NCBI GenBank assembly: GCA_001949185.1
Contig: BDGG01000007.1
Coordinates: 1-64,000 of the forward strand
Direction: 5' to 3'
Source of the DNA: Ramazzottius varieornatus
Lineage: Eukaryota; Tardigrada; Eutardigrada; Parachela; Ramazzottiidae
DNA length: 64,000 nt
Positions 34,972 through 47,155 of this stretch are shown here, piece after piece (the first letter of the stretch is position 1; the number at the start of each line of letters is the position of its first letter). The notes under the pieces were generated by a model that ran no database searches, was not told the origin of the DNA, and worked only from the letters and a program-made list of their open reading frames with translations. The translations under genes and the position numbers were made by a program.

Positions 34972-35545
34972 CAGGGTCGAACGGCCCTGTGTCCTTGTGG
35001 AAACGTAGAGCGTCAAAGAAAACTTGATTCTGGCTTAAAATCTATTTTGTCAAAAATTAGGAAACTGTAAACTGCTAGTCATCGTTAACTCTCAGAATTT
35101 TAAAGTTCGAAGACCGACACTTCCAATCAGGAAAAATATATTTTTGGAATTTTTAAAAAGAGTTACGACATGGATTTTTATGAAGGGGATGACTGCAACG
35201 AATCTACTATGTATCTAGCTTTCTGTCGGTAACAATCTTTTTTCATAGAAAACGTGGGGTGTTCGAATTATATCCTACGGTAATGTCAGCCGCATGTTTT
35301 ATTTTCATTCGTACTTTTTCAGTAGTCCGCATACATAATTTCGTTGTACTTTGCTGTTCGTACAATAGTATTCAATGGAAAACCAACACAACAGGTTTCG
35401 AAGTGACGGTCGCCACACTTCAAAATTTTGAAAGTTAACGATGACTTACAGTTTCCTAATTTTTAAAAGAAAAAGATTTTGAGCCAGAATTTAGTTTGTT
35501 TTGACGCCCCACGTTTCCGCAAAGATACAGGGCCGTTCGCCCCTG
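34972..35545. mobile_element. hAT foldback element with about 150-bp inverted arms and perfect 8-bp target duplication
   Basis: The left end CAGGGTCGAACGGCCCTGT and the right end, reversed CAGGGGCGAACGGCCCTGT, begin inverted arms that stay alignable for about 150 bp each. Identical CTTGATTG flanks both sides (34964-34971 and 35546-35553). No transposase within. Confidence 0.9.
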
Positions 35546-35553
35546 CTTGATTG

Positions 35554-37086
35554 TGTCCCCGGTAGCGCGTTTTTCCATCAGCGATGTGGAATTACGTGCG
35601 ATTTTTCAGCGTTGCTTTAGTTTTTGCATACAGCTGCTCCATTCAAAGTTGTTATTCGTTAGTTATAAACACAGCATAAAAGATCCGGTTATTGTTTGTC
35701 AGAAAGAGATGAAATCTCACTGCGAAGATAAGTCTGAACCAGAGGCAATAGAAAACAAAACAGGACCGAGCGCTGCAAATAAGCAAGTTGGTGTTGTGTC
35801 GAAAAAGGAAACAATGTTCCGACACAAGCGATGAATCAGTAATGAGGTCAAAAAACAGGAGGAGGCACCAGTGTTTCTCAGGTTCCGGGGTAGCTCCGCT
35901 TTGCTCGTCACGAGTATCACACATTCTTTTGTGCATCACCGCCATCACGACATCCTTTCGTTCTTGTTCATTCGCCTCTGGGGGGCATTGCCCCAAGAAC
36001 CTCTCGATCGGGAAAAGCTTTAAGCATATTTCTCTACGTAAACTTGCAAAAGCGAGAAGAACAATATCTGACAAAGTTACTTCCTGATGCCTTGCTGCTT
36101 TCTCGCAGGTACTGTAGGCCCATACCTTGGGCGGCAGGTCGCGAAAGTTAGAAGGCGGCAGTACAATATCCCTGCTGGTAGAAGCAACGTTTATTCGGGA
36201 GACCAGTCCAAACAGTCGGACAGAAAAATCGACAAACTAAGTGGGGTGCAAACAGCCGACGGCCATCTGTATCCGCAAAAGGCGCAAACAGTCGGTGCTT
36301 GCTTGCACCTGATGCATGGTACAAATAGTCGATGGCATTCAGAATGAGGGGGCAACAGCCTTAGCCATTATATCGCTGGAACGCAGGAGTACGGCCCCCG
36401 ACGGCCTCCAAAACCCTTTGAACTTTTATCTGCTATACTGTGTTGGCTCAGCGAGTTCGGCATTTTCCATAACAGCCGCTACGAGCTTGGCAAGATCAGA
36501 CTGGTTTCTATATAGGCAAGCGACCAGAAATTGACTAGATTAGAAAGACCCTGTCAGAAGTTTGGGCTGTCTGTCGTATGCAACGTACCCCGATGGAGTA
36601 CGTGACAACTATGCGAATATGATCAGGCTTCCAGCTAGGTTGTAAGGCTAACTGCTACTGGAACATACAGAGTAGATTATACTCAGAGTCAGATGTAGAA
36701 CTATAAGCGCACGGAGCTTATATACTATAGCTAAACATGTAAACAGTAATGAGAATGAGTCTGGCGTAGATGTTCCCAAAGGTAACTTCTATGATCAAGA
36801 TAATTCAGAGGTGGTACAAACTTACTTCCGTTACGCAAGATGACTCAAGAGGCATCCGTATCTCAACGGTAGTACATTGAAATGATGTTGGCACTTGGCA
36901 CACATGTCAACGTACTAGCATACACTACGTCACATGTATCGATCTTAACCTCCACAAACAATGTGTGTCAAATTATGGCGTAAAACACTGACTGGTAAAA
37001 ATGCCGCCATATCCTCGATCGGTTCTGCTTTCTCTTTGTCGACTGAAAACGCTATGGCCAAGTGGGTTTTGCATTTAGCAGCGAGA
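35554..37086. other. No intact gene; possible transposase remnant
   Basis: A minus-strand frame at 36074-35652 (LRREICLKLFPIERFLGQ and PEPEKHW) loosely resembles the linker and C-terminal region of hAT/ZBED transposases. It has no start and no neighbouring exon. The rest is unassigned. Confidence 0.3.
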
Positions 37087-38148
37087 TCATCCAGATCGTA
37101 AGATGTAGACCCGATGGAAAGCACTGCGCAGTTCTGTCAAAGTAAGCACGAGCCATATGGGATCCAGAATGCTGATAAACTCGAATAGCATGGATCCTAT
37201 CGGATGGATACCGGGGACGTTGATGTTGAAGAGTAATAACGTGAAGTAGACCTGATCGGGTGCGAAACGAGCTAGTACACCTATTGTCATTAAGCAGAGC
37301 ACGATGAAGTTACGGTTGATTTTACGAAGCGAAACTTTGATGGCTGGGTTTGCCACAGGGCCCTCGACGTTGTTCGCGTCTTGTCCCCCAGTTTTTGCAA
37401 CCGTTCCTGCTTCGATTGGGCGAGTGGCTGTTTGTCGTGAAGTGATGTTCGTTTCAACCTTTGGCCTGACGCGGACAGCTGGCACTCTGAAAGCTTTCCA
37501 GCAGACCACTGGGAAGACCAGCAGGACTATGACGATTGGAAGGTTGAATATCAGCATTTGCATAATGAGCAGCCATTCGTACGGCGCATCCGTGGCGATG
37601 TTACTGCCCTTGATCTCGACCGGTGGTCGATAGACAAAAACATCCAGTAAAATGCCCGGAATCACACAGATATTGAGGTAGATCCACATGGACAGGCAAA
37701 CGCCGACGGCAAATTTGAGTTGGTGTTTCTGGAGGTAAGAGACTGGGAAGGTGACGGCCCAAAGTCGGTTCATTGCGATCAATGCGTGCGCATTACACAT
37801 GCCTCCACAAAAGACGTAACTGGTATACTGCGCCATGGTACATAACGAATTTCCAATCCACCATGTTGAGTACAGTTTGCCGACCACATCGAGCGGGTTG
37901 TGGAATATAACGGTTATGATGTTGGCTATGAAAAGATTGACAGCGTATACGGTGAAGGGCGTGAGCAGGGAAGGTTCGCGAGCGAACAGATAAAGGACTC
38001 CGCCGTTGGTCAGCAGGGGGCTAAACTGAATAAAGATATTAAATATTGTCCAGAAGTTCCAAGTTGCGACATCGGCTGCAGCATTGGTTCTGTTGGCAAT
38101 TTCATCCAGCCTGCCTGAGAAGTTAAAGACAGATCCGTTCGTGTCCAT
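37087..38148 (-). CDS. Rhodopsin-like GPCR, intronless
   Basis: One exon of 353 codons with seven hydrophobic segments and two N-terminal glycosylation sites (NGS, NRT). TM1 lies near residue 35, TM2 follows with AVNLFIANIITVIFHNPLD, and TM3 ends in NRLWAVTFP, replacing the usual DRY. A long third intracellular loop (about residues 225-275) is Thr/Val-rich and precedes TM6. TM7 carries DPIWLVL instead of NPxxY. These substitutions are common in divergent invertebrate class A receptors. Lack of introns suggests retroposition or a lineage-specific expansion. The ligand cannot be told. It sits alone between transposon-rich tracts. Confidence 0.85.
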   Translation of the reverse strand: MDTNGSVFNFSGRLDEIANRTNAAADVATWNFWTIFNIFIQFSPLLTNGGVLYLFAREPSLLTPFTVYAVNLFIANIITVIFHNPLDVVGKLYSTWWIGNSLCTMAQYTSYVFCGGMCNAHALIAMNRLWAVTFPVSYLQKHQLKFAVGVCLSMWIYLNICVIPGILLDVFVYRPPVEIKGSNIATDAPYEWLLIMQMLIFNLPIVIVLLVFPVVCWKAFRVPAVRVRPKVETNITSRQTATRPIEAGTVAKTGGQDANNVEGPVANPAIKVSLRKINRNFIVLCLMTIGVLARFAPDQVYFTLLLFNINVPGIHPIGSMLFEFISILDPIWLVLTLTELRSAFHRVYILRSG

Positions 38149-40765
38149 CCCTCAATTTCACGTGAGTTCTCGTTCGGGACTCAGTACTTCAGCTGAACGA
38201 TGAGAGAAGAAGCGATTCGAACGGGTGAATTCAAAAATGCACATCACTGTTCAACTTGTATCATCAACACAGTGCGCATTTGTCGATCTTGATTTCATGA
38301 TCAGTGGACAAATATGTTGGCCAAGACTACCATGAGCTTTTGCGAAAGCTGTGAGTAATTAGACCAGAAGAAGTGATGCCGCAAAAATAATTCATTGTGT
38401 TCCAATACACGTTTAAGAAGTTAGAGTGCGAACTGAGCACTCTGATGCAGCGATTCCACTTCTCGTAACTGGCGCGTTTTTGCCGAGTAGACCAGTGAGC
38501 TTTCTGGTCGACAGACGGGTTTTTGTCCTCTGACAAGCCCAGCGTAATCTCCAGGTATTCTTTTTCCAGCATCGGCCTTGACGTTTAGGACTGGCCATAC
38601 TCGGTGCCGAATGTTGTGCTTTTTCTACGCAGCTCTGCTGCTGTTTGATTAAGGATCGGGTAAAAAGTAGAGTACAGAAGAAACTTTTGGCACGAGTTGG
38701 TTGTCAATCAACCTAAGTAACGTTCATGCACGCTACGGTAGCCTGTGTATTCCGCCTCGAGCGTTTTCATGTTTTTCCCGCCACGTGGGCAATCTTGCGA
38801 CTTCCATGAAGCACGTGGGACTGGATCTGCCGTTTCGAAGCCGTGCATCTTCCGCTCTCGCACAGAGGTTAGCTGATTCTGTACGACACACGTTTGAGCC
38901 AAAACGCGCAAGAGTTTTGCCGGGGATAACGGGATTGCTGCTTCTTCCAGACTCTAGTAAAAAGCATTCCTGCCGGCTTCAATTGTGGCAGTGTCTTCCC
39001 TGCTACGCACCAGTTCCCGAGTAGACCAGATACGTAGACCAGATCCGCTTCCTCGTAGTTTCCTACAAGGAAGAAACACGAACACCCCAAATATCCCTAC
39101 TCACCAGTAGTTCTTTCAAGGTGCTGCCCGGCGCCAGTCAGTATCTCTCAATCAAGAAGTCTTTGATTCCCTGAAATCCTATCTGAACGCAGACTTGGGA
39201 GTCTGGAAGACGGCTGGACCTCATTTCTCACAGGTACTTCCGGGATCTCGAGACCACCACAATCAATCAACCACTTATTTCCTATCACGAGAAATCACAA
39301 GGAAGAGTACAAGTTCGTATCACGGCAAACGGCGACCGAAGATTCTCGCCAGCGAAGCTCTGCTCGCAGGCTGGCAAAAGGTGGGTTGGGTCAAGTACAC
39401 CACAACACCAGATGCGTCAGAATCAGGAACCGAATAAGATATGGGATAAAAATGAATCAACCAAAGGAGAACAAAAGGGAGCGGGGCTGTTTGATTGTGC
39501 CAGGAATTTTTGATTGATGGCAGTGGAGTTCTTTATCCCCGCCACGCAATATTTACTGGCTTGTCACGTGACTACGCGAAACCTTAGAGGTAACACAGTA
39601 TTCAATTCCCCACAGAAGCATGTACCGAACCTAACATACTCTTACCGAACATACACTTAAGTAGGGACCATAGATGCCGCCAGCCAAAAAGTTCGTGCCA
39701 AAGTTCGTGCCGTCACTAGGAGGTGCACCCCTGCACACCGACCTCCAAAGCTTGGGGTCCACCAATACTTCTTAACCTTAGGGTCTAAACTATTTTTTCG
39801 GATCAGCTGCTTTGGGGGAGGGGGGTGCACTCTTCCTAGGAACATGGCACGAACCTCGTATGGCAGGCGACAACCATGGTAGGGACATACCCCATTCTGC
39901 CATGTACCTCCTGAAAACGTTGTTTGACCACCATCTCGACCACCAGTCTAGCACGATCCAGATATCACACGACTTCCAGGCGGCGCTGGGCCCCGAGTGA
40001 CTCACTGCGCCGTGCTTTGGTTTCCTGCCAGCTCCACTCACACGGGAGCGATTCCCGAGCTCACCTGAAATCTGTGACATTTGCTCTTTTCACGCCGAGC
40101 GAAGCGAGGCCCTTTTTAGTCTGGTACAAAGTCAATGAATGGCACGAGTGATGAAGCTTCCTGAAATCGCAAACTCGCCACTGTAGAAAGATGCGCCAGT
40201 TGATGTGGGTGGCAAAAATTTTTATTCGCAAACCCTGTTTAACTCGGTAGCGTTTTCAGGCTCGGCATACTCTCATCGGCATCAGGCACACCGAAACGAT
40301 ATAAGGGGCCCACAAGACAACGGGAGTCATACAGTACAGCCGTCACAACAGCCCGCCAGGAGCTTCTACGATCCATACGTTTGGAACGTCGCGTGGCGGA
40401 CTGCTGTGCCACTAAAAACGGTAAACTTCAACTTACTTCCCCGTTCTGCCGACTATCCCAGCCGAACTGGCGGGTAAGAGGACGACCGAGAACCGAAGGC
40501 GCGCAGCGCGAGAGAGCGAGTCGTCAGAGGAATCAGGGGGCTCGCCCCCTGATCTTAATATTCTACCGCAAAACGCCAGACGAGCCCAGACTACTCAATG
40601 CCCCCAGTTGACCTGGCGGGTTAGTGGCTCTGGCGAGTTTTCTTTGATTTGCGGAGGTCCCCTTATTATTGATACAAACACTGAGAATAGGTCTGCGGAA
40701 GTGGGCCAGCAGATCATCGATTCATTTTGGGCCATTGTTTGAAGTTATTTGTTTCCACCTGCTGC
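38149..40765. other. No gene seen
   Basis: 2.6 kb with only short unsupported frames. A GC-rich palindromic patch (GGGGGCTCGCCCCC, 40537-40550) stands out. Confidence 0.4.
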
Positions 40766-40773
40766 ACCGGATG

Positions 40774-41016
40774 CAGTGGATACTATAGGGTGTCGTCAAA
40801 GGTGTCCGACTAGGCGTGGCGGTTTCCGCGGCTCTGATTGGCTAAATCTGAACACTAACTACAACGGCTGATGGATCCAGTTGATCGGTTCATCTTGGTG
40901 GTCCATTGACTTGATCAATCAACCGTTGTAGTCAGTGTTCAGATTTAGCCAATCAGAGCCGCGGAAACCGCCACCCCTAGTCGGACACCTTTGACGGCAC
41001 CCTATAGTATCCACTG
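40774..41016. mobile_element. Near-perfect hAT foldback MITE, 243 bp
   Basis: Starts CAGTGGATACTATAGGG and ends with its reverse complement. The inverted arms are about 95 bp with very few mismatches and a loop of about 55 bp. The target duplication ACCGGATG is perfect at 40766-40773 and 41017-41024. CAGTG termini and an 8-bp duplication are hAT hallmarks. High arm identity suggests recent insertion. Confidence 0.95.
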
Positions 41017-41024
41017 ACCGGATG

Positions 41025-42042
41025 CGCCGAATCCAGATGCACGTCCGTGCCAGCTTCGGATGAATCAGATATGAAGTGATGAGCTGGATTATGGAAACAT
41101 TCTTAATAAAGTATGGTGCTTCGGCAAAATCGATAAAACCCAGAATACTGTCCTCTGACGAGAAACTGTAGTTGTGGAAGAACGACGGTTAGCTGTGCTC
41201 GGGTATGAAGTGTAATGCAACTGTGTTACGGCTACTGGTTTCTCGCGTGCGCTCGGCCTTTCCAGTGGTCAGGACCACTCGCTAGTATACGGCAGAGCCT
41301 CTGAGCCATCGGCGCATGAATCATGTGAGACACTGGGTACTGACGCCATTCTTACGTCTAATAAGTGGGCAGTCCCACGAAAGCTCCAGCTCGAGTCATA
41401 GTGGATTGGCGGACGAATTGGGTTACGCGTGTACCAAAGCCGAAAACCTCAACGGACAAAGTGCCGGAACCCGGAAGGTCGGTACCTTTCCTGTCCAGTC
41501 GGTGTTGAGGCCTACGGAAGTTTTGCTCCATCAGCGGTGAGCCTGCTCAAGAAAGGGGGAAGAGAATACGGATCATACCGAAGAAAGATGGTGGCAGATT
41601 TTCTAGACGAATTATCAGAGTAGGTATACGCGGAAACACTGCCTGTGTTTCAGGAAACTTTCTTTTCCTGGCGGTTTCGGAGGACAGGTTCTAGCTATTC
41701 GTACCCAGAAAGCAAGAAGTGGTAGACTCCCTGTTGCTTGTTCGCAGTGAACATGCATATGACATACATGGCTAATCAACAAACGTTAAAGACAATTAAC
41801 TAGTCTCGTCATTTCGCTTTATATTATCACATTTTCATGTACACGAGTCGCGAACAAGATTCCGTTTTGTGGGAACCAACAAATTGCCAGCTTGCTCAGC
41901 GCATGAAACAAACGTGAACTGGACACTAATGGATGACGGGCTGGAGGAACCGATGCAAGCAAAAACAAGTAAGATCAAGTTGCTACAACCGGAACTTATC
42001 TTGTTTTATGCTCGCCTGGCCCTCTTTCTCGTGAAAGACTGC
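41025..42042. other. No gene seen
   Basis: Only short unsupported frames. Confidence 0.4.
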
Positions 42043-42228
42043 CTATGTTTCCCCAATGCAAGCTTCTCTAAATTCTGCGGTGCTCTCAGGTCTGCAAGGT
42101 TCCGTGAGTGCTACAGGAAATTCGACGAGATATTCCGAGAAAGTGGGGCGGCAATCACGAACGTCGAGATGACTACCGGCCATGGTGACAAACAGCACTG
42201 CGGAAGTTATCAGTAGACAATCAAACAC
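42043..42228 (-). CDS. Tiny secreted protein candidate
   Basis: A 61-codon frame starts with a convincing signal peptide (MFDCLLITSAVLFVTMAGS) followed by about 42 residues with three cysteines (DC, PC, AC). No family is recognised and no neighbour supports it. It could also be a first exon, as a donor-like site may follow. Confidence 0.35.
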   Translation of the reverse strand: MFDCLLITSAVLFVTMAGSHLDVRDCRPTFSEYLVEFPVALTEPCRPESTAEFREACIGET

Positions 42229-42741
42229 CCGGTTATGTCAATGCGGTGGTGATTTACTGGTGTGATGACATATTAATAGTTCGCAGGAGTCCCAGGGCCG
42301 ACGCGCCCTATATCGAATGGATCACACTTTTGCTTATGGGACGGCCATGGTGTCGAAACATAAAAATATTTTGATTTGATTGATGAATCACAGTGGAGCC
42401 ATAAAACTGTACTGGTGCCACAACACTTTCGTCAGAAAGTGATCAGAATCCGAAAGCTGGTTCCGGATGCTGACCAGTCGACGTATGCTAGAAGAAGCTT
42501 AATTCCGTATCACCACGTCAAACATTTTCGCTCGATGGTTATCAAGATGCACCGGTATTGTTCGCACAGTCGGAACTTACAACAAGAGAAGAAGGGCAAA
42601 AGTTTTGGTTAATAAGTAAGCGAGAATTATATGAGCAAGACTAAGCTTGATGTTGTATGAGCAATCTTGCTTGATGTTGTTGAGAAGGTCCAGGTCGTCA
42701 GAGTCCATTCGGAACAAATACATCGCTCCAAAGTTGCTGTA
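42229..42741. other. No gene seen
   Basis: No supported exon. Confidence 0.4.
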
Positions 42742-43233
42742 CTACCATTCGTCAACATTGAACAGCTCATGACCCGTACTGATTTCTATTTCCTCACTTT
42801 TCAACCTGCGTTTGGTACCGCGGAAAGCAATTCCCTGTCTGGCTAGAAGTCCGACGATTTTTGATGACGGAATCGAAACGGAAACCTTGTGGCTTTTCTT
42901 GGAATTAAGCGGTAACATGTTGGATTCTTTGGATGCAAGAGCATTTGCTGTCGCTCGGATATGATAATGTCGGTTGGCTTTCCTACCTGCGTTCTCGGGA
43001 GCCTGGTAGAAATTTGTGATTGGAATTTTGACAAACTCACCGACTTTCTTGGTCGCGGGTACCCCAACCGTGAAACTCAGCGCGCAGTAACGGCAGTAAG
43101 CTGAACGTGTGTTCTTGGACCATTCCAGCCTAGCTAAACACTGCAGATGCCCAGCTAATGCGCACCGAAAGTGTTTGCTGGTGCGCCTCTCCAAGTGAAG
43201 CAGCGTTGTCAACGCCAAGACTGGCCCTAACAC
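42742..43233 (-). pseudogene. Fragment of a hAT-related transposase (TTF/ZMYM-type zinc finger)
   Basis: A single frame of about 160 residues contains LEWSKNTRSAYCRYCALSF, the W-L-x-[YW]-S...C-x2-C pattern of the TTF-type finger. A conserved F-x-N-F and paired His (ANRHYHIRATANA) follow, then LARQGIAFRGTKR and GHELFNVDEW. The last two match the start of the DUF4371/ZMYM1-type transposase body. The core that should follow is absent, so this is a remnant. Confidence 0.65.
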
Positions 43234-43716
43234 CCCTCTGTTTTCCGACCGAAAACGCTAAGTTTTTCGGACATTCGTTCCACTACACTGGTTGGGGCGG
43301 TGGTTGGTGGGAAATAAAGCCCGTGTTGGAGACCAATATCCTAAAGAACATGAAGTCGGGTAACAGCGATTGGCAAAAAAACGCATTCTCTTATGTTGAT
43401 ACCCGTCTGACCAATGAAGTGTGAGTCGGACCTATAGATAAGTGCTGTTTCACGATTTCTTTTATCGATGCGTTGATTAACGCTGTGATCTCCACCACTG
43501 GTTGCCAAAGACTCAACAAAGATGTTGCGTCCAGTATACTTTTCGTAATGACTATTTCAGAGAATTTCATGTCTCACACGCAAATACAGCTGGCGATGAA
43601 GCTCCTATGGCCACAGCCCAGAACTGTAAATCAAATTCTTTTACTACTTCTACAATGTGTTCTTTTACTACTTCTACAATAGCTTTTGAACCGTGAGGAT
43701 ATGTGCACTCCATTTA
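43234..43716. other. Intergenic with short tandem repeat
   Basis: Two copies of a 24-bp unit (TTCTTTTACTACTTCTACAA) lie at about 43636-43683. No gene. Confidence 0.5.
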
Positions 43717-46369
43717 CTAACACCACATCGCAGTAGTTTGCGCAGGTACAGCAGCAGAGGGAAAGCCGAACCCGGGGAAAGGTATAGTTGAATATACCAT
43801 TGGCTGTAGGACAACAACTCCGCCCAAATCTTTGCCAATCACGTTAATGATTTCAGCAGGCGGGCTACTAAATCCAGAAGTATCCAGCGTGTTGGTTCGA
43901 TAGACAGCCGTCCATGATCCCAATGCGGGTATTGAGTTCCCTATAGCGCCACTGACGTACAAAGGGGTCACTGGATCAGAGTCATCATAGTACGTGATGC
44001 CCGATGCTGAAAAAGATTCGCTAGAAGAGAGTGAATGCTAAACTGTACCATGCAGTCCGAACTTACAGTCAACCGTGTATGTTGTAGCTGGCCAGGTGGG
44101 GGACGCACCCGGGTTACTGACAGTTTCAAATACTGAGGTCACGGCGCTGGCCGTTTTTGTCGCAGTTTCTGTCGAGCAGCTGGTGCCGGTACACACGTAC
44201 TGCGTACCAGCCTATCAACAACCAGATAACAAGTCGGGTCTTGCACACGCAGGCCAATCAGAAAGCGGGACACAAGACAGAGTAGCGATACCTGTGTGAG
44301 GATGCGAAGCTGGGTAGCGCTAGTCTGCCAGACGGCCTGCAGTGGGCCAGTGACACCGCCGGAAAAGAGATCGGATATTTGTATCGCAGCTCCCTTCTTC
44401 TTGTTGGTAACCGGGTCAAGTTCTTGTGCGCACATCCCTGGGTGCAAGACGAACAACAGTGCAAGGGCGATTCTTCGTACACCATTAGAGGTTCGCGATA
44501 CTAGCGATGGTCATATCTACAAACCTGCAAACACCATTATTCTGCCGTCCACAAGCCTGGTCGCTTCATCGGGATAGGTACTGCAGATGTCCGTAAGGCA
44601 AGGTGCCACTGCAAAAGAACACGAATTTCGCGTGAATATAACTGCACCTTATACAGCCCTCGCGTTTAGAGTTTGTACGCGAAATCAAACATGCAACCTG
44701 TAGGTCAAAACACCACCCAAGTCAGAAAGTTTTCTGAAAAGAGGCTCCGAGCAACCGCAGGGATGATGGAAAGTGTGCTTCGATTTCGTTATTCGTCTCC
44801 TAAGTTTGTTTACGAGGAAGCTCTGGGCCGACGTGTTACGATCGTGTTTGGCCAGCCTGACCCCGGGTGTTTAGTTCGGAAAACGGCCAGTTTCTCTCAG
44901 AAGAGACCACGAGAGAGAGATGCGGATACCAACAAAGTGTACCTGAATTCGTCATTTGCAAACGTGGAAAAACGTTTTGATTAGGGCTAGAGACAAAAAA
45001 AGCTGTCTGGAAATTTGAGCATAAAATGGCACTGTTCGTGAGACTTACGGGTCGTTGTAGGACCAGTGGTTGTAGTGGCAGGGGTTGTCAGAGCGGTTGT
45101 CAGAGCGGTTGTCAGAGCGGTTGAGGTTGTTGGTGTCTGACTGGCACAGCTAACTAAACATTTACCGAGGATAAAGTTCTGAGTATATTATAAGATCAAA
45201 TGCTATCGACAAATTCGCTTACTGTTTGCACAGAGGGAAGGGTTACATCCGCGCATCATGCTGATTAGTTGGCAGTCGGTGGTACTCAGCGTGCACAGCT
45301 TGGGAATGAAGCCCGGCAGCTTGCCGGCTGGAATGGTGAAGGCCGGAATACCCGTCTTGGCGAAATCTGTCGGCTGATTGTGCGTGATTGAGCAGTAGTC
45401 ATAGGGGAAACGGCTCCAGTAGGCCTGCGTTGCAGTGTACTTCGTATAAGCACCCTGTAACGGAGCAATCCTGTCTGACAACCTTAGTCTCAAATTCTTT
45501 CAATTCCAGTTTGTTTTTGTGCCTTGACTTCTTTTTGACCTATTAATACCTTCCTGACTGTCGGAAAGAACATTAGTTTACCGGAACCGCCAAGTTTGCG
45601 TCGGACTGGACAGTGATCCAGCTGTCGCGGTCTCCACGCTGATGCTCATTGCGTTTGCCCAAGCAGATTGCCAGGTACTTCATGATACTGCAGTAAGAGT
45701 CCAGACAGCCGGTAGGTCCTCGCGCCAGCGACACGATCTGCTCTGTGCCCGTTTGGCGCGCCGTTATGTTGACGCCGGGGACAGCGAAACAGTACGTCTG
45801 AGGCGGGCTACCTCTGTAATCACCAGGACAATTCGATGCATGGTAATACATGTTGAATTAAAGGTCACTTACGGTCCTCCAGTTAACGGAGTGAACTTAA
45901 TTTTGAAGAGGGAGGAACTGGCCGGCACCGGACTAAACGTGACGCAGGAGCTCAAGGAGGCGGTTATGCTATTGATGGCCTGGTTGATCATGTTTACTTC
46001 AGCCAGTGCTGTGAGAAGACGTATAAGATTACCGTTCTTCTGAAAATTATTCAGAATCGCCGTAACGAAAACTTTATTTTCCGGCTTCGTGAGTGATTCA
46101 TTCATGGGCCTTAGCACGATAAACAATGTGGTTTAACTTACTGAAGGCGGGGTCCAGATAGTAGTAGACTGGATTGCCCCACCGGGCGAAGGCCGCGTCG
46201 GCATTCGTCGTTCGCAACTTTTTGTCGTCTGTGAAAACTTTCAGAATCAGGCACCAGATATAAAGCTAAGCGAACTCCAGATTGACTTTCACTCACCACA
46301 AGATCCAAGAGCGCACATGAGAACAAGGGTCAGAAGACCGCAACCATACATCGTCGCTCTTGACGCCAT
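43717..46369 (-). CDS. Astacin-family pseudoprotease with Thr-rich linker
   Basis: Nine exons keep phase: 46369-46297, 46228-46142, 46008-45873, 45813-45582, 45454-45223, 45153-45049, 44500-44292, 44211-44067 and 44006-43717 (about 502 residues). A signal peptide (MYGCGLLTLVLMCALGSC) leads into an astacin fold: WGNPVYYYLD, SCVTF, EQIVSLARGPTGC, GDRDSWITV, FPYDYCSIT, then FAKTGIPAF and LSTTDCQLI. The zinc site HExxHxxGxxHExxR reads KYLAICLGKRNEHQR. All three zinc histidines and the catalytic Glu are gone, and the Met-turn SVMHY is SITHN. The fold without activity implies a binding role. After the domain come NISCASQ and a Thr-rich linker. The last three exons (from 44500) are joined by phase only. 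They contain a hydrophobic run (RRIALALLFVL) and could be a separate gene. Confidence 0.75.
45083..45118. repeat. 12-bp tandem repeat, three units
   Basis: GGTTGTCAGAGC repeated. It encodes the TALT repeats of the Thr-rich, mucin-like linker of the astacin-like protein on the minus strand. Confidence 0.75.
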
Positions 46370-47155
46370 CCTGAAGTAGCGGTCTAATACTGAAGTCGAA
46401 CAGTCACACTCGAACACTGAATTGAGAACTTTTGTGGAATTTTGGATATTTTAGGGAAGGTGCTTCATTCTTTCGCCAGATGCATCCAGATGTGAAGTAC
46501 CGAGCACTCCTAACATCCGAAAGATTCTGTGCACCCTCAGCACTATTCCGTTAGATTTGGCATAATGGGAATATTAAATGTGCATGTGACGCCCTTTGAC
46601 TTGGTAAGATAGCATTCTGATGCAGCGGGCTGCTGGAATGAGACTGATTAACAGTCAGATTCATTTTATCCTGCATGCTCGGAGAATTTAGATTCGCACT
46701 CCTTCATTAAAAAATTCTCGGTTATTGGTAATCGATTGCTTTAAAGGCGCTGACGAACTGTGATTTTGAGCATGTGTTCTCCAGTATAACTTGCTTTCGG
46801 CAGAATCAAGATGCATCCTCAAGTTTGCGTGCGATTTTGCGGTTTTTCGCCGATACGTGAAATTCTAGGTACTGTAGACTGAAGAACTGCTACGGAAGTT
46901 CGCAAAGCGCGTATGGCAATCGGTTGTTCTGAGTTCTGCTGTTGACAGTACCCACAGTCGACTCGTTGGGTTAATCGTTTTTGACTTCAGGAGGACATAC
47001 AACAGTCCATCAATCAAACTATCACACTCGGAAATAACACATTACGTAACATTCTTCGTACGGCTTAAAGATTCAAACATAATTTAATAAAAGAAGGTTG
47101 CTCTGTGTGGAACATTAGACTATGACCGATACTGTGAGCAGATGCAGCAATTTCC
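46370..47155. other. Intergenic, no gene seen
   Basis: 5' flank of the astacin-like gene and 3' flank of the GPCR. Confidence 0.4.

Noticed and set aside
36087-36534. Two short plus-strand frames
   Set aside because: No homology, and they overlap repeat-like phrases shared with 34690-34840.
44292-44500. Separate signal-peptide gene downstream of the astacin-like gene
   Set aside because: The hydrophobic run lacks an in-frame ATG and the exon fits in phase after 45049, so it was kept as a possible continuation, with this doubt stated.
44673-44984. 103-codon plus-strand frame
   Set aside because: Lies in an intron of the minus-strand astacin-like gene, basic composition without domain or splice support.
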